A DNA stretch of 64,000 bases from Ciborinia camelliae (lineage: Eukaryota > Ascomycota > Leotiomycetes > Helotiales > Sclerotiniaceae): positions 542,659-606,658 of the forward strand of contig JANPYM010000017.1 in NCBI GenBank assembly GCA_025890175.1, in the 5' to 3' direction. The notes beneath the pieces are model-generated. The model had not been told where the DNA came from, searched no databases, and saw only the letters and a list, made by a program, of their open reading frames with translations. This document shows, piece after piece, positions 1-11,117 of the stretch (its first letter is position 1; every line of letters starts with the position of its first letter). The translations under genes and the position numbers were made by a program.

Positions 1-159
1 TTCCACTGATCCTCCAATTCATCCTCACCTTCTCCCTCATCTCTACCATACTCTTCCGCTTCCTTTTCTCCCAACGCTATAATCTCATTCTCCCTTCTCT
101 CTCTCTCCAACTCCACCTCCACCATCTATCAACAACCCCGCCCAAAAGCCTGATCCAGC

Positions 160-1568
160 TCACCTCCCCTCAATACCCCCATACAACAACCCCTCCACGT
201 ACTCCGCAATCGCCAAACTACTCGTCAAACCCGGACTTTCAATCCCCAAAAGATTAACCCATCCTTGATACTCCTCTTCTTTCCTGATCACAAAATCCTG
301 AAACCCCTTCCCACTCCCCACCGCACTCAATCTCCCCAATTTCGGTCTAATCCCTGCATAATCCGGATGTAGCCCCCCAACCTTAACATCGGGGAGAAAC
401 CTCTTAATTTGTTCTACCGCCTGCGGTAACCGTGAACTATTAACCGTCAAATCATGGGGATCATCCACCCACTCCACATCGGGTCCAAACCGAATTCGCC
501 CCGCAATATCTAGCGTAAGATGTGTGCCGAGCCCTCCCAATCCCGGTTCCGGGGCGGGGTATATAAGATGTTTAGTCGTTGGGGTGCGAGGAGAATACGA
601 GAAATAATTGCCCTTGGCGTAATATTGTTTGCGATGAAGTTCTGGGGGGAATATCATATTATTAATGTCACAGGCTCCTAAGCCCGCCGAATTGATAATC
701 GTCTCCGATGTAAATGTATTTTCGTCCCCGCTGGCTTTATCCCTGACGAGAATCTCCCACCCCGAGCTCCCTTTATCACCGAGCGGTGTGATGGCAACCA
801 CATTACTATTTAACGCGGTATCCCCCCCTTTCTCCGTAAAATCTCCATGTAAAAATTGCATATAAGAATGAGAATCCACGATTCCCGTCGTGGGACTTGC
901 GAGAATCCCAGTTCGGGCGAGGACGTATGGTTCCTCCTTAGCAGCTTGTTCGAGCGACACAAAATGGGTAGGTACATTCTCCAGGGTTTTGGTGAATTCG
1001 TGGACTTTAACGAGTTCTTCATATTGTTGATCTGTTTGGGCGACGATCCATTTACCCATGTTTTTATGGGGAATATCGTATTCGGCACAGAGGGCATAGA
1101 GCATTTGGCGACCGCGGATGCAGAATTGGGTTTTTAGAGAACCAGTGCCATAGTAGAGACCCGCGTGGATGACCTGATTGGAAGATTGCTGGTTAGAATG
1201 AAGAAATGAAATGAGCTCTCAAGCATGTATTCTAGTGAAACAACGGTCTTCAAATAATGAATTGAAAGGAGGGACCACTGACTTCAGAATTCCTCGAACT
1301 GGTTTCCATTCCCACAGCACTGTTGCGCTCAAGGAGTAATGTGCTTGTTCCATCTCTACCAGCCAACTGCCTGGCGATTGCAAGGCCTACTGCACCTCCA
1401 CCAATAACCTTGGTGTATTAGCCATCAATTGCAAGAACATTATCGTTGGCACCATGGAAGGGTATATACAGTATGTGTAAAATCAGCCTGTCGTTGAATG
1501 GTCGTTGCAAAACTTCGTCGCTGTATTAATTTCCAGGTCAATTGACCCCGGATGGAGCTGCGAAACAT
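160..1568 (-). CDS. L-2-hydroxyglutarate dehydrogenase-like FAD oxidoreductase, mitochondrial
   Basis: Three exons (1568..1470, 1408..1283, 1173..160) give 412 aa. Family role: FAD-dependent oxidation of L-2-hydroxyglutarate to 2-oxoglutarate, a metabolite-repair step in mitochondria. Seen: the N-terminus ([10 protein letters not shown]..) is Arg/Ser-rich with no acidic residue before about residue 29, as in a matrix-targeting peptide. It is followed by ADFTHT and, across intron 1, [16 protein letters not shown] (about 34-49), the dinucleotide-binding loop. Exon 2 ends in SSRNSE and exon 3 continues VIHAGLYYG. The C-terminus has the [17 protein letters not shown] block. Intron 1 (1409..1469) ends in AAG, not CAG or TAG. 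Without this intron an in-frame stop appears just before the VIGGG loop, so a naive model would start too late. Length fits the family. Certain about the family, fairly certain about the substrate. Confidence 0.88.
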
Positions 1569-2008
1569 GCTGCGCAATCTTCTGGATCATTAAGCACCTA
1601 GTTTAAGGTGTTAGACCATGAGGGCTCGCTGGGTTGTCGTTGGCGTGCTATTTCAAATGATGCAATGAGTGTGGGGGTATGCAACTGCAGGGATTCATAC
1701 GCACAAGGCTCAAAGGCAAGGCTGAGAATACAATCATCTATCTTCCAAATAAATTCAAAGTCCCGCAAGAATAGTTTTCAATGCGGTTTGAGTTATTGTT
1801 GATTATAGGAATAGGTAATATCATCGCCACGCCCTTTTTAAACCCACATCCAGCTTCCTTGCTGTCCAACCATAAACGTTCCAACGCCAAAGTTTTATAG
1901 AGCTTACAATTTGGATACTCTTGATCCGTGGAATAATTCATGACGCCTCTAGCCTGCAATCTTTCCCAAACGCAAAGAAATTTGTTAAAAGTGTTTCTTA
2001 CCGGCGCG
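1569..2008. other. Intergenic spacer
   Basis: 440 bp between two minus-strand genes, so it holds the promoter of the dehydrogenase-like gene and the 3' end of the coiled-coil gene. Short open frames exist on both strands but none has a plausible start, domain or splice context. No repeat or RNA gene seen. Confidence 0.6.
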
Positions 2009-3235
2009 TCAATCTTGTTTTGGCTCATCCGCCGGCGTAACAAGTGGTGTTGCTTCTTCAGAAACAGAGGTGGATGACGCTAGATGGGATCCGGTGGCAG
2101 GTTCGCGTGTTATGGAGGAATTCACATGTAGATCACTGACTTGTCGCTCTGAAATACCATAAATTAGTATAAGAGATTAATCAGAGATTTGACATAGCTT
2201 TAACGTACCTAATTCCCGAATTCTCTGACGCAACATTTGATTCTCTCGAATCATATTTTGAGTTTCTGCTTGATAGAATGCACTTTCATCGCGACCACCC
2301 AAAATCCATGACTCTCCCCCTTCATTGCTTATAGATGTAGCCCTCATTGTAGGAGATGCATTTCGACTAGGTGTTCTTGATCGCCGATGTAAATTATCTC
2401 GTGCAACATCGAAGGGAGTCCGAGGATGCATCGCCGTGATGGGTGAACGAGGAGCCGGGGCTGGTGAAGTCACATTCGTGGGAACGTTTTGTGTTGAAAA
2501 TGATAGAGATCGCTCAGATGTGGGGGTTGACTCGTCTATGACTGGTGCAGAGCCTGGTGCTTGACCACTGGCAGCTTGTAACTGCTGGAGTTGCTGTTGT
2601 TGAGTTCGAATCATCTGCAAAAGACGATTCTGCGTAAATGAGTCATCAGTGAGCTGAGTTTTTAAATACATCCTCCGCAGAAGATTGTAGCTTACCACTT
2701 GAGCCTCCTGTTCTTGTTCCAATTCCTGATGTATTTCACCAAGACTAGGTGCACGAAAATGACGAGGATCACCGCTTGCAGTGATGGGCGAGCCTGTAAG
2801 TGACATAGGACTGGCTGTACGATATGCCTGACTATCACTAACAATCTCCCCTTGGGGTGGCAAGGTTGGATCATTCATTTGTAAATTCATCAAAACTGTT
2901 GATCGCCTTCTACCTGAGTGTGATGCTATTGATGCCTGTCTATTTCGGCTTGTAGAAGGACCTGCCCTAGGAATTAGCAGACATACCATATTATCGTATT
3001 TGAAGCAAGAGAAAGAAATGAACATACGTCTCGAGTTCTCTTCTTGTTGAAGTCCTGCATTAACAGCAGCAGCAGCTTGAAGGGAGTTGGATGCAGAACG
3101 CGGTGATGGTGAAGGACTCTGACCTCGTACACTTGCATGTGCGGGGTACTCGGATGGATTTGAAGTTGCGCGAGACATGGAGGGTGAAGTGGTTGATGAT
3201 CGTGAAGGAGGAAGTGAGTTTAAGTCGGGAGCCAT
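2009..3235 (-). CDS. Ser/Pro/Gln-rich fungal coiled-coil protein, function unknown
   Basis: I do not recognise a named family. The model runs 3235..3028, 2961..2696, 2653..2217 (last boundary approximate) and about 2160..2009. The first 110 residues are low-complexity, rich in Ser, Pro and Arg, starting MAPDLNSLPPSRSS. The middle has a Gln run (MIRTQQQQLQQLQ) and an EIHQELEQEQEAQ stretch, both likely coiled coil. Near the C-terminus ETQNMIRENQMLRQRIRELE is a clear heptad-type helix, which continues over the last intron into RQVSDLHVN and ends in an acidic PADEPKQD tail. Intron 2962..3027 is well supported because splicing it restores the frame. The 42-nt intron 2654..2695 is a multiple of three, so retention also gives an open frame. 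The pattern suggests a scaffold or regulatory protein; that is inference only. Confidence 0.7.
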
Positions 3236-5921
3236 TGATATTTCCTTAATTTATGGCCTAGAAATAAATATATAGGTTTGGTGGAAGACGGGAGGGGTCG
3301 GGTAGGGATGATAGGAATGTTTGTGGGGTAGGTACGAGGTAGCTTTGTTCTCCTAGGTGGTTTAAATTGGTGGATTATGACATGAAAATGAAATGGTATA
3401 ATAAATTCCAATTAGTTAGTAAAACGAATATCATATCTACTATATTAATAAGAAGTAAGATAATACCTACTAGGTAGCTAGGTATTGTGGCGATGATATT
3501 GTATTTGTTTGCGTTGCTAATAGTTATGTATCTGATACGCTCTTTCCCTTCCTTTTCCCTTTCTTCCTTTCCCTTCCTTCCCTTCCCTTCCCTTCCTTTT
3601 CTTTAGCAATTTTTCTTTTTGTCTATTGTCTGTTGTTGACCGAGATCCAAGAAAAAAGGGGGGAACTGAGTCCATCCAGTCACCGATCGAACAATCATCA
3701 TCACGAGGCAAATAAAAATCATAATGTTGATTGGCTAATTGAATATCATGCCATTTCTATCGCATGTCTCTAAGGTTTAAGACGGGAAACCATTGAGGTT
3801 TGTACACATCACGAAAAAGGTATGGCCATTGATCGCCATGAAGTTCTATGCATGTAGGATGAAAAAAATGATCAACTTGAAGCCATCCGCATTCTAGATT
3901 ATAACGACGCAGCATCTCCAATCCCTGGGCTGGTCAACATTTTGAGAAGGCTGTCGCAATTTTTTTTGATAACTTGGTCTTTGCACAAGTTTCAGAGATC
4001 TGTCATATGCATGTCGAAATTTTGAATTGCTTGATTGGCCCTATCAGATTTGATCGTATACGGGTATCGTTGAATCGGGAACTTATGTTGTTAAACAGCC
4101 AAGCGGAGTCTATACGGAGCTTTTTTTTCTGCATCGAGGCCGTTACCAATGATATAAGGACTTCATTGTCGTGCTTCTGCAGGGTCGCATTGCCAAAACC
4201 CATAAGGCGCTTTCTGTATGAACCCTTGGTGTTACCACATCCATAGACGGAAGCTACTCATTAGTGTGCCATATAATGGAATCTGTGGTGTAATTGTGAA
4301 GTTCTTGAACGAAGAATATTAGGTACTGATGAAGGTGAGGAAGCCCAACTTGCAGTTCATTTTCACTGATCGGCACATGTACATGTCCACATGATATCGC
4401 GGCTTGTTGCGTGGCATGAAGCAAGTTGACGGTGTCGATATTCTAAGGATCCGCGAGACGAGATGCCTGATTCTGCATGGCAGTTTTCCAGAGTAGAAAC
4501 TTTTTGGGCTAAGAATTTCGGTTATTACAAAACTCGTTCAGCGTTGACGTGCGTGTTCATGTAAGTGTAGGTGTGGCTTTACAGAACTTTGAGTCTCGAG
4601 GCGGTAAAATTGGGCGGGTTACATACCCACTGGATTGGAACTTAAAAGACGTTTTGATGCATATCTCTTTCGTCATGTGGTACCACAATTTGGTTAGACT
4701 CTGCATACTATTTTTGATCGCTTCTCCTGCATGATGAGCTTGAAGTGTTTCTCATGGGCGTTAGTTGTGTATGTAGGCAGTCATGTTCCTGGGTATCCTG
4801 GAATCGATGTAACAGTTTACCCTTCAGCTGGATTTTCTGCACCGGTTCACCTGACATAAGACTGCAAACCCGAATCGGACGGATCTCTTTTCAATCGCAT
4901 AATAATAAAACCTCCCAATATGTACTGCAAGAAACATCGTGCCGGCGCGAAAGGTAAAGATTCGAACGCATGTCAGCGCAAATCAAATACAAAAATATGT
5001 AGGCTGCATAGATTATGCACACCGAAATTTGGAACCCCTCAGCGCCCTAAACAACTGCAAAAGGCGCCTGAGATAATAATATGTGGAAGCTGCAGCCATC
5101 CGTAGCCTGGAACATCTTCTGCATTCGGAATGAGAGTAAGGAAAATCCTCATATCTACTCGAAAAAATGCTGTAGTGTCATTTCCTAAATTGCATGATAG
5201 CCTTGACTGTCTTTCTGTGATATTGCCCAACCCAAGTTTCGAAGGTTTCATGAAAAGAGATCGTTGGGTAGCGATTCGCGAGGTGCGCGAAGGTTGAGTA
5301 GGAGTGGTTCATGAAGAATTATAGGAAGCTTGCATATTAATCCCATGAGATAACGACATAAGCCTTGAAAGCCACATTTTCCTGGGTCATCTAGCCTATC
5401 GCATCTGCAGCTTGAACTAGAATAAGGCTTCCTAGGCGATTGCTATTATGCGGCAAGGAAATTGCTGTGGGATGTAAGTTGTCTCCATTGGTTTGGATGC
5501 CTCGAAGGTTGAACTTGTCGGATGCAATACGGCCTCATCAACGCCCCAATGGTTCACCACGTTTTGCAACTAATATCCAGCTATACACAATACTATCGTT
5601 TCCATAATGTGTACCGTGAGTTGCACATATGGCAATCATCCGAACACAACCTTTGTCCTGCAGATTCACATACTCGAATCTGCATCAATATGGAAACTTT
5701 ATTGGTGTTAAGACCAATGGCTATCAAGTATTTTACACTTTCAAGCTGAGAACTACAATGGCATTCGGCAGAATCTCTGCGCTCCCAAGAAGGTCATATC
5801 CTCGAATCATTAAGTCCCACCGGCTCCTGGCCAACAATCCTGGGGAGCTTCGGTTTTGGCAGTTTGAATGCATATTTTAAAAAGTCGACACTGTCCCACT
5901 CTGTATCAACAAGTAACCATC
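3236..5921. other. Long intergenic region with scattered coding-like fragments
   Basis: About 2.7 kb. The proximal part (3236..3540) is the likely promoter of the coiled-coil gene, with CTAGGTAGCTAGGTA near 3470. A pyrimidine tract follows. From about 4500 to 5880 short open stretches look protein-like but are broken by stops in every frame (see findings). I cannot support a gene here. Confidence 0.5.
3541..3604. repeat. Polypyrimidine tract (CCCTT/CCTTT repeats)
   Basis: About 64 bp almost purely C and T on the + strand, built from CCCTT and CCTTT units with mirror symmetry. Such tracts can form triplex DNA and act as promoter pyrimidine tracts in fungi. Here it lies about 300 bp upstream of the coiled-coil gene start (minus strand). 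Confidence 0.85.
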
Positions 5922-6491
5922 ATGGGTAAAAGGTCAACAGTTACCCCACCAAGAGCAAAAACTATGAAGGAGCCGTGAGTCTTCCTTCCCTGCCACAGGT
6001 CCACAGCTAGATTGCTAAAGTAATAATCGACAATCGATAGAAAGAAAGTTACTGTGCACAATGCCGTTCCGGTTACCGGGATCCGCAACGCAAACACTGT
6101 CTCAAACCCGGTCGACGAGTCCATTGGCGGCGACAAGGCGTCCGCTAAGGTTCACAGTCAAGCAAACCCTTCGTCCTCTCATGAGAAATCATCCAGTGCC
6201 GACTTTGCGGAAGAAAACAATGGATTTTCCAATTTATATTTCAACATGAGTTCTCAGGCTCCCCGATGCAACATTTGTACCGACCAATCGAGTGTTTGTG
6301 TATACTGTTCCGCTGATGGTCAAGATTACGACGCTTGGTCTGATAATACCGGTGGTCACGGATTCACAACCGATATGAATAAGCCAGGGGACAAGATACA
6401 GTTGCAAATCTGGTCATATGAGACTTCTCATGTAACAGTCGCCGAAAGATTAGAACAGAGAAAGTGGTGCGGTCCAGGCCAGAAACTCTGA
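5922..6491 (+). CDS. Small hypothetical protein with CxxC-x6-CxxC motif
   Basis: Not recognised. Two exons, 5922..5974 and 6041..6491, joined over a 66-nt intron with a perfect GTGAGT donor and GATAG acceptor, give 167 aa beginning MGKRSTVTPPRAKTMKEPKK. The join keeps phase (CC + A). The N-terminal 20 residues are strongly basic. Residues about 35-75 are Ser-rich and disordered-looking. A short cysteine motif follows, C-N-I-C-x6-C-V-Y-C, spaced like half of a zinc ribbon, then an acidic/aromatic stretch (DGQDYDAWSDN). There is no signal peptide or membrane segment. A second frame is also open across 6061..6249, so coding evidence rests mostly on the splice fit. It stands alone between long spacers. 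It could be a lineage-specific gene. Confidence 0.45.
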
Positions 6492-8171
6492 AGCGTTCGA
6501 TACATATAGGCGGCCTCGAGAAGCTCTACTTTTGGTAAGAGTTCTCATACCTCCGTTTTTCGAACGCATAGGCTGATGAAAGCACTTGAAAAAGATCTGT
6601 CGAAGCCGTGGGACATTTGCTTTGAATATGAAAATGTCAGGTTTGCTTGGGCATGCAAGGAGGTAGATAAGAGACGAGGAGCGTCAGAGAAAGTTAACAG
6701 TCTGCAACGTTACTCTGGACCAAACTTTTAATTGTCTATGAAGTTGGAAAAAGAATCGGTGTGGTGATGGCTCTGATATTGTGCCGCATTTTGTCCATGA
6801 AAAGTTGAAAAGTCCGCGTTGCAAAGTTGAAAGGTTGAAAGGTTGAAAAGAGGAATCTAAACCATGTAATACCTGGTACCTTAAGTATAATCTTAAACAT
6901 TGGGTGAAAACCCAGTAGCCCAGTGTTGGCCTTAATTTTCTTCTCATCTCTTATCACTCTCAGGATTGTGTGGAGCTTAGGTAATCTTATTAACCTTTCT
7001 AATGTTATTTGTAAAGGTTGTTTTGATTTAAAAGAATATAAAATTAATTAAATAACCAAAACTATAATAAAAGCTTTTATTTATTAAGTCTTTATTAATA
7101 GAAGATTATTAATTTAATATATTATGAAGGGGTAATATTACCTATTGTATACTATCTGATGGCCGAAGCTTTGTAGTCTGTTGCTAAAAAATACCATAAC
7201 CTTAAAGATTCTTTCTATTATTACCTAGGTACCTGGGTATTATTAGGTCTTATCAGATTTTATTATCATTATTAGGTTTGATTATTATTATTGATCTATT
7301 ACAATGCAATATACAATACAATACAACACAATATAATACCAGGTTATGGTGCCTCCCCAACCAACTCCCTAAGCCAAGTACCTATCTATTGACCATTGCT
7401 AACGAAAGCGAAAGCATCACTCTAACATTGTAGGTATGGAGTACAAATTACAGAGTACAGAGTACATACAGTACAGCCGTCAGATATAAATTCATGTCAA
7501 CATTGGACAAATTGGATCACAGGTACTCACCAACCAATTGATCGCTCGACTTGTTCATGAATCATGCATGATGGCATGGATGGCACTTCTTTTGCAGTAC
7601 ATGCACCCTTATTTGCTTGCACTTGCACTTGCACTTGCCCTGCATACCTACCTACCAAGCTTTTGACCTTTGACTCTTGACCCTTGACTCTTGACCCTTC
7701 CACGGTTGAGTCTTTAGTAGGTCGTCTTGTCTCTTGAGCTTCTTCACAGAATCACAGCACAGGCCTCATTACCACTTCCCCACTTATCCACCTCCTTTTG
7801 CTTGGCGAAGAGATATGGCAAAGATCGTTCAGGTACAGAGCCAATCAGACTTCAGTCCAATAAATTCTTCTGTGGTTGATCCATGGTTTTATCAGAGATT
7901 TGTGATAGCACCGGTAATGGTAATAGGTATGAAGCACCATTCCACCTTTCCCGATGAAGAAGGTCTGAAGATGGGCAATTACCATTGCGAAAAGAACCTG
8001 TCAATGTGGTACTTGAAAGATCTTGGCCAATCGTTGGCAATCAAAATATTCAATATATAATATATACTGTATGTCCATCAACGACAATGCTATCGTCCGT
8101 TCGCATTCTCTTGTCCTGTCATCTTCTCTGGGGTGGTTCTCGTGCTTGCCACTTTTTGATCCTCATTCAAA
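6492..8171. other. Intergenic region, AT-rich core with short tandem repeats
   Basis: About 1.7 kb. It contains GGTTGAAA-type repeats near 6815-6855, an AT-rich core at 7000-7350, CCTAGGTACC near 7225, CTTGCA repeats near 7615-7640 and TTGACCCTTGACTC repeats near 7660-7700. The last few hundred bases are the promoter and 5' leader of the S41 protease gene. No gene is supported. Confidence 0.6.
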
Positions 8172-10954
8172 ATGCCTTCCTCAAATATGGCTCTGTTTCT
8201 TGCTACTTTGATTGGATTACCATGCAGTTGTCTGGCAAGCACAACATCCACATACGGCCACGGTAACCATTCGACCACCGCCATTGCTACAACTACAGCT
8301 ACAACTACAGCTACGCCTACACTCGAAGCTTGTGGAATTGTTAGCAGTCTTGCAGCTGCTGCTCTGGCTGCGACACCTCCAGGTATGTGTAAAAGCATGA
8401 CGAGCATTCCCAAATCATCAATAAGAGTGAAGATATGTATCAAGTGGCGAGGCTAGATATATCAACTTCGTTCGAATTGTCAAACGAATTCAAAGACTAT
8501 GCTCAAAAGAACATTATCAAACCAAACATCGTTGATCTTGAGACTGACTCTTTTTCACATCCAGAGGAGCCTGTTGTCAATGCTCAATTAGCTCTTGACT
8601 GTCTCAATTCGGTACCATTGAATTTAACAGCGGCGCTTGATTATGTCACAGGATTAGAGCCATACATCGAATGGCAATCAGGTATGCTGACACAAAATTA
8701 TTTCCTCTCCATGTTGGACTTGCTCAAGATTTCAATTCTCAACTAGAGGAAGCTTCCGTGAACATGTCTGATAATTCACTCTGGGCCTCATTTTTCTACT
8801 TGAACTTTTTGGCTGATTTAGATAGATCTTGCGGACCTCAAGGACCCACCAGCAGATTACTTCTACCCTCCACATGATGTGTTAGGCAAACTTGCTTCTG
8901 TGAAGTCAAATCTCAAGAATCACGTGTATGCGAATGAGTACGAATTCCAAAAAGATTTGTATCAGATCACTGCCCTAGCGCATGACGGTCATTTTGTAGT
9001 CTATCCAGATCTTCTCACTTCTGCTTTTCAGTATCGCCGTGCGAGATCTTTAGTATCTATCAGCCGTGATGGAGTTGAAGCTCCCAAGATCTATTTATAC
9101 GGTGAGTTTGAAGACGGCATCTTACACCCAAGTAGAAGTGCTAATTGGTTATGTAGAGGACATAATTGCTGCCCCCTCAAAGGCCTCTGAGGTCACCGAG
9201 ATTAATGGTGTTGATGCGGTAAAGTTTGTAGAAGAATTGATTTTTCAGACTTCTTTTAATCAAGATGCGGATTCTGCATACAACACCATGTTCTACGAGA
9301 AGGCATATGGCGCTGCAGGTAAGCACATATCCTTCCAAGCATGATAACACTACTCTTCTCCCTTGGCTTATGCTAATTCTACCGTTCAGGGGTTTCTGGT
9401 ATGGGCTTCTTCTCAAATGGTGGTCGAGGCCGGTATGTTTACCCAGGCTCAAATACCACTTTTGGCTTTGCGAATGGTACAACTTTGGTTACTGAAAACA
9501 CTGCCCACGTCAAAGGAGACTTTACCGGTGTGACTGATGGAAATTCCTTTTACCAAAATTTCTGCATTCCAACCATGCCCCAACCCACTGCAGTTACAGC
9601 AGCTCAAAACCCTGCAGTTCAAGACCCTGCAGCCGAAATTGTAACAGCTTTTGGATATCCTACCCCTGTTCTCATCAGTAATGACACTGTTATCGGGGGG
9701 TATTATCTCAGCGATCCTGGTTTTGAAGATGTCGCAGTATTGACTCTTTTGTCATTTGAGCCTGAATCATCTGAGGAATTCCAAGCCGTCACAAAAACCT
9801 TTCTCGCGGATGCAGTTCGAGATGGAAAGACCAAACTGATCATCGACTTGCAAGCAAATGGTGGTGGTTACGTTTTGCAAGGCCACGATGAATTCCGGCA
9901 ATTTTTCCCTCATACTGTTCAAGAAGGGTATGGTAGAATAAGAGAAAGTGATACTTACTTGACGATAGCCAAAATATTTTCGAAGGACATTCCTGCAGAT
10001 TGTAAGTGAAAATTCCTTGCACTTCGACTGACTACATCAAAAGCTAACACGCTACAAGTTGATCCGAATACAGCATCTGATGACATCATCACTGAATTCG
10101 AAACTACGTTCAACTACCGTTACGATTACAATGTTACTAACCAGCCCTTCCCGACTTTCGAAGATAAATTTGCCCCTCATGTCTACAAGGGTGATAACTA
10201 TACCAACCTCATAAGGCTGAACCTTAATGATCCTCTCACCACCGTCAACTCTTCATACGGTCAGGGTATTGAGATGTCCGGGTATGGATCTTTAAGTAAC
10301 CTGACCCAACCTTTTGCGCCGGAAAATATCGTCATGCTATTCGACGGCTATTGTGCATCAACGTGCACTATTTTCAGTGAATTCATGCGCATCCAAGGAG
10401 GAGTCAAATCCATCGCGTTCGGCGGACGACCCTCTAGCGGCGCAATCCAAGGTGTTGGTGGCGTTAAAGGATCAGAAGTCCTTACTTTCGGTGCCATACA
10501 CTATTATGCAGCACTCGCCGCCGCATCTCCAAACGCAACACCGGAAGATATCGCCATTCTCGACCGTCTCTCAAGGTTTCCAATCAAAAGAAGTACCGCC
10601 ACATCAGTTAACTTGAAGAATAATATCCTTCCTGGCAACGTGAATGATGGACTCCCAGCACAATTCGTCCACGAAGAAGCGGATTGTAGATTATATTGGA
10701 CAGCGGGTATGATCACGGATGTGGAGAAAGTCTGGGAGGCGGCTGCCACGGCGGCTTGGGGTGGTGGTGCTTGTGTTGCGGGTAATTTGTCGCATGGGAA
10801 GAGTAATATGCTGAGTAGGAATTCGAAGACGGGGGAGAAGAAAACACCGGTTCATAAAAAGAGGGAGAGGAATACTCTGGCTATGAAGAAGAAGGAGGGT
10901 GTAAAGAAGGATGCTATGTGGGCTGCGAGACATGGACGTAAGGTTGTTTTGTGA
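8172..10954 (+). CDS. Secreted S41-family (CPAF-like) serine peptidase
   Basis: Six exons (8172..8382, 8457..8681, 8826..9101, 9157..9318, 9390..10001, 10059..10954) give 793 aa. A hydrophobic signal peptide (MALFLATLIGLPCSCLAS) is followed by a Thr-rich linker (about 30-50), probably O-glycosylated. Next come the conserved CGIVSSLAAAALAA and ALDCLNSVPLNLTAALDYV blocks of fungal S41/CPAF-related proteins. ALAHDGHF (about 197-202) fits the catalytic histidine region and FDGYCASTCTIFSEF (Ser about 596) the nucleophile. Several N-glycosylation sequons lie in the second half. The last 60 residues are rich in Lys and Arg, which is unusual for a secreted enzyme. Family knowledge: related fungal S41 proteins occur in secretomes and in some peptide-toxin clusters (the UstP type), but no cluster partners are visible here. 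Exon 2 start is slightly uncertain. Confidence 0.85.
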
Positions 10955-11066
10955 GAAGAGATGGATTCATATATATTTTCGGCCCAGTGTTCTACTTGGT
11001 ATACTGCAGTACAGTGGGGGCGCGTATTGAGGGTCTAATACGATATATTATGTTGAGAGTAGCCAG

Positions 11067-11117
11067 GGCCGTATGAGCCGTACGGACCGCGAAGCGGCCC
11101 GTAGGCCTAATACGGTC
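11067..11117. repeat. GC-rich nested inverted repeat
   Basis: An island of GC-rich sequence in AT-rich surroundings, about 110 bp after the protease stop. Outer arms are GGCCGTAT and ATACGGTC (7 of 8 paired). Inside lie the palindrome CCGTACGG and the hairpin CCGC-GAA-GCGG. It might help 3'-end formation or be a repeat remnant. Confidence 0.5.

Noticed and set aside
1405..1425. Apparent stop or frameshift just before the VIGGG loop of the L2HGDH-like gene
   Set aside because: An upstream exon (1568..1470) with a targeting peptide and ADFTHT joins in phase over a 61-nt intron, so the gene is intact.
7734..8060. 108-codon plus-strand frame upstream of the S41 protease
   Set aside because: Non-ATG start, low-complexity; more likely 5' leader sequence.
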